Below the pieces are notes generated by a model, which ran no database searches, had not been told where the DNA came from, and saw only the letters and a list, made by a program, of their open reading frames with translations. DNA of 64,000 nucleotides, from contig CM063109.1 of assembly GCA_031841125.1 (NCBI GenBank), positions 8,966,321 to 9,030,320 on the forward strand. The letters run 5' to 3'. This document shows positions 48,401 to 60,400 of the stretch, in pieces. Source of the DNA: Acanthococcus lagerstroemiae (lineage: Eukaryota; Arthropoda; Insecta; Hemiptera; Eriococcidae). The number at the start of each line of letters is the position of its first letter. The first letter of the stretch is position 1. A program made the position numbers and the translations under genes.

Positions 48401-51400
48401 CTCGATTTTTCAGTTTATGTGTTACGTTTGTCTCAGACGAAAGTTCAATTGACTCTCTTTACAAATGACAGGCTACAGTTGACAGCTTACAGAACATTAT
48501 CAATCAAAAAGAGGAGATTATTAAACGTTTGCAAACATTAATGAAGAAAAACGGAGAAGAGCATGCTCAAAGTGTCGTCCAGTTGCTGCGTGAACTAAAA
48601 GTTTTGCAAGATGCTGTAGACGCGAAGGATCAAGCATGTAACAGGTTTGTATTTGAATTATATTTTTAGCTCTAATCTGTATTCAGTCAAGTTTTGACCA
48701 AGAATAGGCCTTTTCTTCAGGCTTGGAACTAAGAAATTTCATGGGAGGGTATATGTAAAATGTTGAAGTTTTATCAGATGTAAATGAAGATAGAGATATC
48801 TTGGGAGGGAAAGAAAAGCACGAGCCTCTGTGCTACCTTAGCTAAATATGCGCCTGCTTCTATTTATCTAAACTGCGCCTGAGTAGTTGTATTTGCTCCG
48901 AAAGAAATCATTAGGAATGTCTTCAAAGCGAGAGAAAGGGAGTTGGGGTTACTGATAGTAAATTTGCAGAACAAATTAAATACTATGGACTCGGAATGTT
49001 GAACACCCATCAGTTTAGATTGTGGACTAAGTAGACTTTTAATTTTTCTTGGATTTATTTTTGTATTTATAAGGGGGACTCCCCCGTCTCCGCAGCAGTA
49101 ACCAAAAATGAATGTTTCTTTAATACTTAGATTGAACAGAAAAAAGGAACACTTACCGCAGATTCCCTTCTCTTCTTATAACAAAATACTTGTAAACTTT
49201 TGATATCAATAAAATTGAGCTTCTGATTGGCTGATCTGAAACCTTGATGAAAGTAGAAACTCTTGCCGAAATAACGTCTAGTTTAGTGAAGTCTAGTACG
49301 TTAACCCCCTAAAAATGTGAGGTGAGGCAAAGCATCATTTAGTCATTCTTTTTTCTCCAAAAAATGCCTTTCAACTTGTGAAAACTTGTGCGGTTTTCTG
49401 GACCTCCTCTAAAATGAACGGAATGTTTTCCAGTTTTATGCGTACAATATCATGACCATCTTTGGGGAAAATGCAGTTTCGTCCCTGCTTGTACTCCCCG
49501 ACTTTCCATCACCACTGGTTGAGTTACTACTTTTAATTTTCTCTCCAAAAAGGGATCCAGAGAGAAGAGGATATGAAATGAATTACTAGGCGACAGAATA
49601 CGCTTTTAATTGGCAACGTTAAAATTTCGGTTATCGAGCGGAAAGATTTGTGACTGACAAAACGCTAACCCCTCTCTGTTTCTTAGCTATTTCTACTTCA
49701 AATAACTTTTACTCCAGCAGTGTTTGTGAATCTGTAGGTTGAAAGCACGGCTAGATGCTCTTGAGAAACCTCCCAACGAGAAACGGACGATCATCGACTC
49801 GTATCTGACGAAAATTCATGAACTGGAGGACGAACTGAGTCAGTCGAATGAAAAAATCGAACAATTGTCCAACCAGCTGACAGCCAGTAATCAGAAAGCG
49901 GAATTATGGAGTCATACTGCCGAAGAACGTTTGAAAACGCTACAGAATATGAAGCATGAGTTCGTATTTCTTGGCAGTCGTGAATTATTTTTAAATTTTG
50001 GGTTGTTTTGATAGTGAGGTGAAAGCCTCGCAGAGTTTTTGTTTTCATTCTTATGTATTCGCTCCCTCGGGTGGAAGTTCTAAGCATTAAGAAATTCAAC
50101 CAGAGAGTAATTTTATAATTTTCGGTGGGGCTGTGGTCGAGGTACAGCCCCGTCAACATCTCTTCAGACTTCTGCAAGGATAAGTATTAATATAGAAGGG
50201 GGAAAAAAGGCCTTGAGAATTTGTGAAAAACAGCATTTTGATCTAAGATGGTTTCAACAGTTCCAGCTTTACTTGTACCATTCGTAAGGGAGGAAATGGA
50301 TCAGGGCTGGAGTAGTACTGCCCTTACTCTTTTGAATTTCATTTTGTCATTTACACTACCTCATTCTTAAACCTTGGACTCTTTATTTCTAGCCAGTCCT
50401 CAGCATTTTCGAATTACCACCAATAATATGGTCTCATTTGTTTGTATTTCACGTTTGCTCACAAGTACTCTTAATGGAGAACTCACATGAGATGGTATCT
50501 TTTTCTGAATCAAGATCCAGATTGATCTCTTCCTTTTGTGCTTCATTTTTACTCAAATGTACTTCGTCCCCTCGCCTATAAAAGGTCTACATTTTGAGTG
50601 ACTCCTCTTTCGCACCCCATCGCATCACCTAAATGGTACCAGCAATTCACTCAATCATCCTACCCGTTTGAATACTATTCTTAGTATCTAGATGAAGAAA
50701 ATTGCTATTCAGCCAAGGGACAGTGCGAGGGCGGTGTTGTATACTCTCACGGATCTTCGGAGTCTGAATTTTTTCGGCGAAGTCGATCCTTTAGTCGTCA
50801 TTTTGGAGTAAAAGTCGGTCATCAAGGAAATTTTTGATTTGTTGAACTTCTTTTTATTTGTTCGGACAATTTTTTCCGTACCAAGTTGGCATTTTCCTGT
50901 TCGTTCGGGTTCAACCCATTTAGTCGGGATTTTGAACATGAATTTGAACTTTTTTTTATACTTGCATAAAACATTGTGGTACTAAATCGGTATTTTCGAC
51001 CTCCCCCCCATCATGTCAACTGGGTTCACTCGGCTCCTGAGTAACTACGATCAACCATCAAAAAGTATGTGACAGTATTCGAGTCAGCATTCATTTATGT
51101 GAAGCACTGATGGAATGGTTAATATCATAATCAGGCTGTAAACAATTTCAGATTTTTCCTCCCCAGTCGGCGACCGATAACATTATTTTTCTTTCTCAGA
51201 TTAGATACCAAACATGGCCCAAGTATGACCGCATCTGCAACTAATGATGCTAACAAGATTTCTTATTCTTCCTTGCTACAACTCGTGAAGGAAAAATCCG
51301 AAGAAATGGAACGTCAAAACCAGTACATAGAAGAATTGAAAGTAAGCTTATCGGAGGAGCTTACAGCTTGACTAATCTTGACTACAAAATTTATATAATG

Positions 51401-54400
51401 TGTCCGAAATAATTAATTTGCAGAAAAGACTGGGATCAGGTGAAAAACTGCCAGGCTATCGGGATCGTTTGAAGAATGAGCTCGAAAGACACAAAAGAAA
51501 AGTCGAGTTATTGGAGCAACGTGAACGAGAGGATAAAGCCGAAATACAAAGGCTGAAAAATCAAATTCTGACTAGGTGAATGTTTTTTCCAATTTTGTGA
51601 ACTGAATTCTGTTGCAAAAATTGACAAGTGATGATATTACACATTGCTCTACTGTTCTTCATTACAGACCTCAAAGTGCTAGGAAGAAGGACGCCCTCGT
51701 AACGCCCAAAGAAGAACAACTTTTGAAGAAAATCAAAATCTTGGAAGAACAGATCGAAGCGTATACCGAGAAAGAGAAGAAATGGACTGAAAATCGTAGA
51801 ACAAAGGTATCGTTTCCCTTGTTAGTTGTGATTATTTTATTTGCGTTCTAAAATATGTCTTCCGCAAATCCCCCCCCCCCCCAAGAAGAAACTCCATGTT
51901 GGACGTCTACTAGATAGATTCATGAAATAGGACAATTCTCTAACCTGGGTTCAGACAGGAAGTGGGCTGGGGAAATGAACAGAAAGACAGGTAGGCAAAC
52001 GCAAAGGCAGTAAGTAATCTATATTCTCTAGCTTTTGGTGTCTTATCTCATTGGTCTATGCGGTCATCTCTTGCCTCTTTGTCTGCCGTATGTTCATATT
52101 TATGTTGTCTCATCTTTGTGTCAGTGATTGTGATTCAGGATCCGAAAGTTGAGATTACTAACTGTTGACGAAAATTGGTCTTTACTGTCAACAACTGAAC
52201 TTATAAGGTACCCACGGGTAATATAGGCCCCCTAAGCGGGAATCGCTCCGGGAAGTTTTTGTTCGTTTGACAATGCACAAAGTGAGAAGTGTAGTGGGGT
52301 CAATGTACTATCAGAATATATGCACGAATACTTCAGGAAGTCAATTTACAGCTGTCCCGAGCCCAATAAAAAAAAGGCTTTGGTGGCCCATATTAAAGTC
52401 ACTAGGGGGCCTTGCCCCCTGGCCGCTTCGCGCCTCGCTGATTCACAAGTTTTCCACTCTTCCTGTCAGAGTTCCTTTCTTTTTTTCCTTATCGAGGCTT
52501 TTTGTGACAACTCCAGTTGTACAAATAACTGAAAGGTTTCTACACATTCAAGAATGTCACATCTTTCAATTTGATCTATTAGAGGAAGCACCCAGGACCT
52601 CCACCTTCACTACGACTAGGGTGGGGAAGGACCTTCACCACAACTGCCTTCCCTTAGCAGAACCCCCGCCGCCGTCGCCTCCAGGAGAAAAAACACCGCT
52701 GCGGGTTGCCCACCCTGCCCCTTAGTTGCTCATTTCTCCATGGATAGCCTTGTCCGACAAAAATCTGGCGACAGCCGTCAAACTCTGATGGATCTAACCT
52801 ACTCAGCTTCCTCTAATAGATTCAAGTGAGAGTCTCTCTATATACTTCATGGCCGTCCTCCCTCTCCAGGAGCTCTCACCTCCGCCGAGGAGGCCTCCTC
52901 TGGGGTAGGGTACCACTGGTGAAACGTGAGATTGAGGTACAGGGGAGGTCAACAGGAATTTATCTCCACGGAGGGGAAGGAGAAGGTGGCTTTTACTGTT
53001 TAGTGTATAGAGAGCCCTCCCCCACAACAACTTCCTTGTTCCTCGACCACGACCCTCTCCCTCATTGCGACTATCCTCGCCCTTTACCGTCAATTCCGAC
53101 CCCCCTCCCGTGGCCTTCCTCCTCATCCTCCGCGACCTTCCTCCCCCCAAGCTCCCTCCTCCACCATGAACTTCCTTTCAAAGGTAGGCTACCCTTGGAG
53201 AAATGAGCAATTAAAGAGCAGGGTAGGCAACCCGCAGTGGTTTTTTTCTCCCGGAAGCTCCATGCAGCCATGCAGCCGCCTCCTATGATTTTGGGAAAAT
53301 TCTCAGTAAACAGATCTAATGAGATGATGATGATGACGTCATAAGGACCTGAGATCTCAGAGTCCAAGGTAGCTGGTCTGCCCTATTCATGAACACTATA
53401 TCTGCCTTTATAAATATCTTAAGTTAGAGTATGTATTATATCTTGCGACTTGAGATCTTGGAGATTATGGGTAATTATGTCATTATATGTCTTTTTATGT
53501 CTTATTATGTTGGTTATGTCTTAAAACTTGGAGATATTTTATTTTAGAACAGATTATGTCCTTGAAAGTAGTTGATCTGCCACTGCAATTTTTCTGATTT
53601 TCAAGTAGGCAACCCGCAGTGAGATTTTTTCTCCCGGAGGCGTTGGTGGCGGTGGATTTTACTTTTTTTGTATAATAGAGAGAAAAGACACATAATATGG
53701 GCATGGGTGTTTAATTTTTTCTGTAATGCTGAAAAACGAGGGGAAAATTCAGGAAATACATCATTTTTTCCGGTAATTGATTTTTTGTACTACATTATCA
53801 GAAAAGCAATGTTTACGTTGGTGTTTTGCAGACGGAAAGAAGCGCTATCATTCATGCATCGAGTGCTAACAAAACCTTCGTGTAAAGTAAACGTGCCTTA
53901 ATGTAAAAGGATGCGTCACGTTCTTACATGGAAGCACATATTATAGGCACAAATTGCTGGCCACTACTTCTGTATCTGCCCTATCTGCTACACACGGAAC
54001 CCTCGTCTGTTGAGACATCTGATTGGAGTATATCCAACGTCTCTAACCACTCGGCAACGTAGCGAATTGCCAGATGAGGGAAGGGGGCAGTATTTTAGCA
54101 ATAGCTGATTCAGGGTACTAGGGCTCTATAGTTTCACCTGGGTATACTAAGCCACCATTTTGGTTCATACTGCGCCCGTCGATGCCGAATTGACTACGCG
54201 TTGAGTAAACAAGCTTCAGTGAACGACAGTTTAATAATAGTCATAATTTCTTACTATGTCGCCCGTTATGCATTTCTATAATTGAAGATGATAATATAAG
54301 TACCTTCATAAGAATGATAAATTACGTTTCTTGGCTCATTTGTGAATATAAATACATAAATCCATTCAGATAGAATTTTTGGAAAATTACTAGGTTACCC

Positions 54401-57400
54401 GCCCATTCACATTTACGACTTTTTCATAGAAATTACTTTTCCTGGATAAAACGAGTTTGATGGCCTCTCACTATTTATATATTCGGAAAGCTAATAAAAT
54501 TTCCCTAATTAAAAAAGTTCGTACCTAGGTTTACTCAAAGTAGATTTGGCGCACTTTGAAAAGCGGCAGTTTCTCAAATTCGACGATTTTGCTTTTCACG
54601 TTTTTCAAACAAATTTTCATAGATGCAATTCAGGTGGATAGATCACTTCCGTAATGATGTACGGTTATGGTATGATACCCAACATCAATCAGTGCAGCTA
54701 TATGCTTCAAATATTTCATAGTTCTCGATATGTGGGGGGGGGGGATATTGAAACATGGTCTATATTACCCGTCGGTACTGCAGATTGACATGCCAGGTAT
54801 ACATGTAGATGCGCACCGATTGACAGACTCCCAAGAAAACAGACAGACAGGTACACAAGTAAAAGAACCTACAAATAAACCGAAGGCCGAAATAAGCGAA
54901 GCAAGCATCGGCAAGACAGTTGGTTCGCAAAGCAGCAGGGGGTTGAAGTCTCTTGTTAGTTATAAGAAAAAACATTCTTTAGTGTATATCGTAAAAACAT
55001 CTTTAAAATATTCAACAGCTACGGCATTTTTTTAAATTTTTACTATAGATCGACTCGGAAGTAGAAAAATGGCAGAACAAGAAACGGTACCAGCAGAACC
55101 AAGATAAACTTCGAGAACAGCTGAAGGAAACGACTGTGCAAAATGAGTCGCTAAAAATTATCAACGATAGACTGAAAGAGACAGTTATGAGACTGGAGAA
55201 AGAAAGAATGGCTTTAGACAGTAAACTGAAAGCAGCTAAATGTGTGTATTTGGATCGTCTACTCATCCATTTTTTCTTTCTAGTATGATTCGACTATGAT
55301 ATGTTACATGGTATGCGAAAATGTTGTAGCTCAAACTGCCAGTATGTCATTGATCGAGGAGCTGCAAAAGACGAACAGTCGATTGGAGGATGAAGTGAAA
55401 GTACTGCGCAATAGTGTTGAACTATCAACGGGAGCGACGTCATTGACCGACGTTATTGAGGCGCAGGAACGAAAGATCAAAGTCTTAGAGATGGCGCAAA
55501 AGGTAAAATACTTTTCTGACCGACGAGTGGGAATAATTTATAAATCAGTTATTTGCCACCCTTTTAGAAACAGTCGAGATTGGAACCTGCACTCCGTTTT
55601 TATTCAACTTATAGCACTGTTTACTGGACGTTTCATGAAAATTTAATGACACGCAGAATATATGCTTACGAAACAAGAACAGACTTTGAGCCTACTTTGT
55701 CATATGATTCTCCTGGTAGTAATACACTATACTCTTAATAGTATCAAACTGTCAGTGTTTGTCCCACCTTTGAACGGAACCCCTCATGAACATGGTTATG
55801 TAACCCGCGTACATCCATGTAAACCATATTACGACCAAAAGAAGTTTCCAAAGCGACTTGAAGATTAGCCCGAAGGCGTAAAAAAGTAGTAATCACAAAT
55901 GATCTTTGTTCCAGGGTGACTGTGCTCTAGCCGAAGAAGTTGAAAGACTTGATGAAAGAAAATCTCAGCTGCAGAAATACAATATGCATCTGGAGGAAGT
56001 GAATATGCGTCTAAAGCTGGAACTCGAACGTTTGAAATCACATTCAAAAAGCACGGATGAATTGTAAGTACCTACAATCAAAACCGCGAAACCTTGTAAA
56101 CGATACATCCATTTACGTTTCTTTTCGAATTCTTATATAATGTATGGAAACTGTATTGTTACGTGGTTTTCATTTGTGGAGATAGTAAAACTGAATTTGA
56201 TTTTATTGTAAGAGACACATATGCGTATGTTGTAGATTGGATTTGAGTACTCAAGTTAGAAAAACCGATGTTAAATCATACAGTGAAGAAATAGAAAATC
56301 AGGTATTTTGATACATTAGCTATAACAGTTAAACCGACCCTGAGAACTAATGTTGAAAGACTGAAGTTCGAGTATCAACTGATCCTAACCTTTTATTTAT
56401 TTATTTTTTGTTCCCAAAGGGGCGGCCTATCTGGTGGCTCCGTGTATTTACTAGTTCTCTGGCACAGCTGCGTCAGCACGGGCAGTACCTTTTCACACTG
56501 GGCACGAATGGCACTATTAGTGCGTGTGAGTTCCTTCGCCATCCCGGGTGTTCCCTGATATCTATCGTTATACACCCACATCACCACCCAAGTGCCCATG
56601 CTCCAACCTCAGCGACGATACTGGGCTTCTAAAATAAAAACCCCAGATTTCTTTAAATTTTGCTGATTGATACTCGTATTGTACTTAATGACTATTTTGA
56701 CTGTCGAAGTCCTACCCAACGGCTCCAAAGAGTGATAATCTCGGTTCTACAACTGATTTGTCTTTAGTTGAAAGGAAACCGAAGGAAAAACATCGACTTG
56801 GAGAAAGCTGTTCTCGTATTGAGGCGAGTGATTGAAAAGTTGCAAGCTGAAAACAAACGACTACATGGTAGCAAAGTGGCGCAACTCCAAGACAAAGTAA
56901 TCATTTAAAAATATTCGATAATGCTCGTCCCACCTTTGAAAGAATATTTAATATTTTCGACGTATGTGAATACATGTTACAGAATTACGTCGAAAAACTG
57001 CAGATAGAGCTGCAGAATCTGCAAGAAAATTATTTGGATGCGATCGAAAAAGCTTCGGTTCTTGATAAGGAGTTGAAGAACGCGCACGAAAAAATTGATT
57101 CACTGCAGAAATTGATTGACAGGCTGCAAAGTAAGTTCCCAGTATAATCCGCGTGTATTCGAGTTGGGTCAAATCGTTTCATTTTGTAATTTCCCTTCGG
57201 GTGTTTTTCTAGATGGAGAGGAGGTGACAGTTCTAAAATCACAGCTGGCTCAGAAGAATCGACTTCTGAGTAAAGTGAAAATTCTTCTCGAGAAAGCAGC
57301 AGTCCGAGAGAAGGAGTTGATCGAGAAGGTAAGAATTTATTGGTAGCAGTTCGTTCGGTTGGTTAGTTTGAAAATAGAAAGAAATCTGAGGGGGAGGGGA

Positions 57401-60400
57401 GTTAATTCAGAAAATTGAGACTGTCGCTCTCTCTTTTCGAGATTTCGACTTGAAATATAGAAAACACTGTCGACGTCTTTTTGTTTCTTACTCTCAACTT
57501 TCCGTTACAAATTTCCATCAGATTAATTTCAGGAAGGGAGAGGAGTGAAGAATTGAGTACTTTATTGTTGTGCTTTTTCTGTTTTCGCCGATTCCAAATT
57601 CGGATGTAACTTCAAGGAGGGGTGGGAAGAGCTGACATGAAACATTCAGAAAATCATTAAAGCCTTTTCATTTTCCTTTAATCATTTGACAGCTGATTTC
57701 AAATTTTTGTCAGAATTAACGGCAAACGAGAGGGGGAGAAGTTGATTCAAAACCTTGAGAATCCTGACAATTTATTTTTTTTTTTCAGTATTTGATTAAT
57801 TGTCCATTACAAATTTCCATCACATTTAACTTCAGGTAGAGAGTAGTGAGGAGAAGTTTACTTTTGAATACATCGTTCGATCTTTCTGTAATCGCCGACC
57901 CGGTGATTTAACTTCTGGGAGGGATGGGAGGAGTTGATTTGAAACACGGAGAACATTATCAATGTTTTATTTTCTTTTTCTTACTATTATCGCCAATTCG
58001 AAATTTTTATTAAATTCAACTTCACATTGGGAGAGAGGGTTGACTTGGAAAATTGAGTACATTGTCGACGTCTTTTTACTGCAATCGTCGATTCCGAATT
58101 TCCATCAGATTTAATTTCAGGGAGGGGTGGGGAAAGAGTTGACTTGGGATATGAAACATCGTCTTCGTCTTTTTTCTTTCTTTCTATAATCGCCTATTAC
58201 AAATTTTCATCAGATTTAAGTTCAAAAAGGGAAGAAGTGACTTGAAAAAATGGGTTGGTTTAGGAGGTGGGGAGGGGAGTGACTTGAAACGCTAAAAACA
58301 TTGTCACTGTAATTTTTTTTTCTTTCTTTGATCACGGCCAATTTCAAATTCGTATGCGATTTAACTGAGGACAGGGGCAGGGGAGATGTTAATTTGGTGC
58401 GGTGGGACATATGGCGATGCACGCATGCCAAAGTGGCTCCTAAGACACCGCACCCCGGTCCCGGAAACTACCCTTTCGATTATCGCATCAGTGGCCGGAG
58501 GGACGCTTCGAGGCCGGCCAGAGCCCCCATTTCGCCGTGCCGCTTCCGATGCGCGCGTCCTCTTCACTCATCCCTCACTTCCTCGTCTTGGTACGTGTGG
58601 CGACGCAGGCAGGTGGTGACGGTGGGGGAGCCCTGCCAGGAGGGTCCGCAGCAGCTGCAGCAGCTCTTCTAGGATGGTACAGAGTTGTCCTGTCCGATGG
58701 TGTGGGCCGAGCTTCGTTCGTTGGCTCTCTGCCTTGAACACTCCGTCTGCATCTTTCTCTTCATGATGGCCGAGACAAAGGCCAACACCCGAGGGAGATG
58801 TTGACTTGAAAAATAGAGTGTATATTATTGACTTTTTTTTTTTTTTCTTATAGTTAATTCCAAATGTCCGTCAGATTCAACATCAGATAGGGGTGGGGAG
58901 CAATGAAGGCAAGAGCCGAGTGGGGCCCCAGTGAAATAACTATTTCGTTTTTTTAAAGCTATTATTTAGTCGGGAACATGCCTCTGGCGGTCGTCCTTCA
59001 CTTTCCTCAGCCACTATTAAAAAATTTTGACAACTCACTCCATGTAAACAAAAGAAGAAAGAAAAAGAATAGCACCTAATTTAAAAAAATGCTTTTTTAA
59101 GCATGTTTTCCACGGGCTCGTGACATTTGGCCGGGGCCAAACTTTACGAGCCGTTGGAAAAATTCCGGGTCCGGTGCAAATGTACTTTTTCACCCCCTGC
59201 CTCGCCATCACTAGTGGGAGTTTACTTGAAACATTGCGAACACTTTCAACGTCTTCTTTTATTCTTTCTTTGATCACCTATTACAAATTTCCATCATGTT
59301 AAGCTTTCGAAGGCGAGGGGGAAAGGGAAGCAGTCAACTTGAAAAATTCGAGTATATTGTCAATATATTTTTTCTTTAATCGTCAATTCCAAATTTCCAT
59401 CAGATTTAATTTCAGGACGGCAAGGGAAGCGTTACTGTGTAAGCAATGAGAACTTTTTTTTAAAATTCCGCGCGTCACGTTAATAATAATAATAATAATA
59501 ACTAGGGGGCTTCGCCCCCGGCCGCTTATGTCTTATCAGTAGGAAATGAGACTGCTGTAATATCAGTGGGGAAGGAGAAGGTGGTTGTCAGATTTATATC
59601 GGGTAGACTTTTCATGCCTATCGTATATCTTTCTTTCTCATCATGTCCGTTGTCAGCCATAGACTGACAGTCTCAATGTTTGCCTTTAGGTCTTATCTAT
59701 CAGTAATTAAGTAGAGGGTGACTGATCTATCCCTGCAATTCGTTGGACTTTTTCTTTATCAGTAATGAAGGAGACGGTAGCTTGTCAATTTTTGAATTTT
59801 ATCAAAAATATATAGACAAGGCTCATGTCTGTTTTTATGTTTAGGAAAAGAGATTGCCTTAATACCTTGTCAGTAGGGAAGGAGAAGGTAACTGTTAGTG
59901 ATGATTATAACGGATTATATAGTGCAAGTCTCATACCTATCTTATATCTTTCACTATGTCGTTATGTCCTTCAGGGACGTACCAAAGTTTTTTTTTTTTG
60001 TTTTTTTTTTTGGGGGGGGGGGGGTACAAATTGTGAAGGTCCCAACCAACTCAACTCAGAATTTCTAAGTATAAATGCAGCAAAAAAAATTTTTTGGATT
60101 TTTCCGACTGACCAGCTGATTCAACTTGAAATTCCCAAGTATCAATGCAAAAGAAGAAAACCCTTTTGGCCTGTTGGGTTTTCCCAACTTCTTAACTCAA
60201 TTCCCAAGTACCAAAGCAAAAAAAAAAAACAAAAAACTTTGTAACCTGTTGGATTTTCCCAACTCGCCTGACTGAAATGGTGAATTTTCCCAACTACTAA
60301 GTGAAAATTCCTACGGGGGAGGGGGGTTGAAATTGTCGCCCCTGCCCCTATCGGTACTGACAGTGTCATGTCTGTCTTTAGGTCTTATTAGTAATGAAGG

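Noticed and set aside
52803..53206. Arg/Gly-rich and Ser/Pro-rich open frames on both strands
   Set aside because: The sequence is pyrimidine-rich low complexity within a CEP290 intron; no domain or conserved motif is visible.
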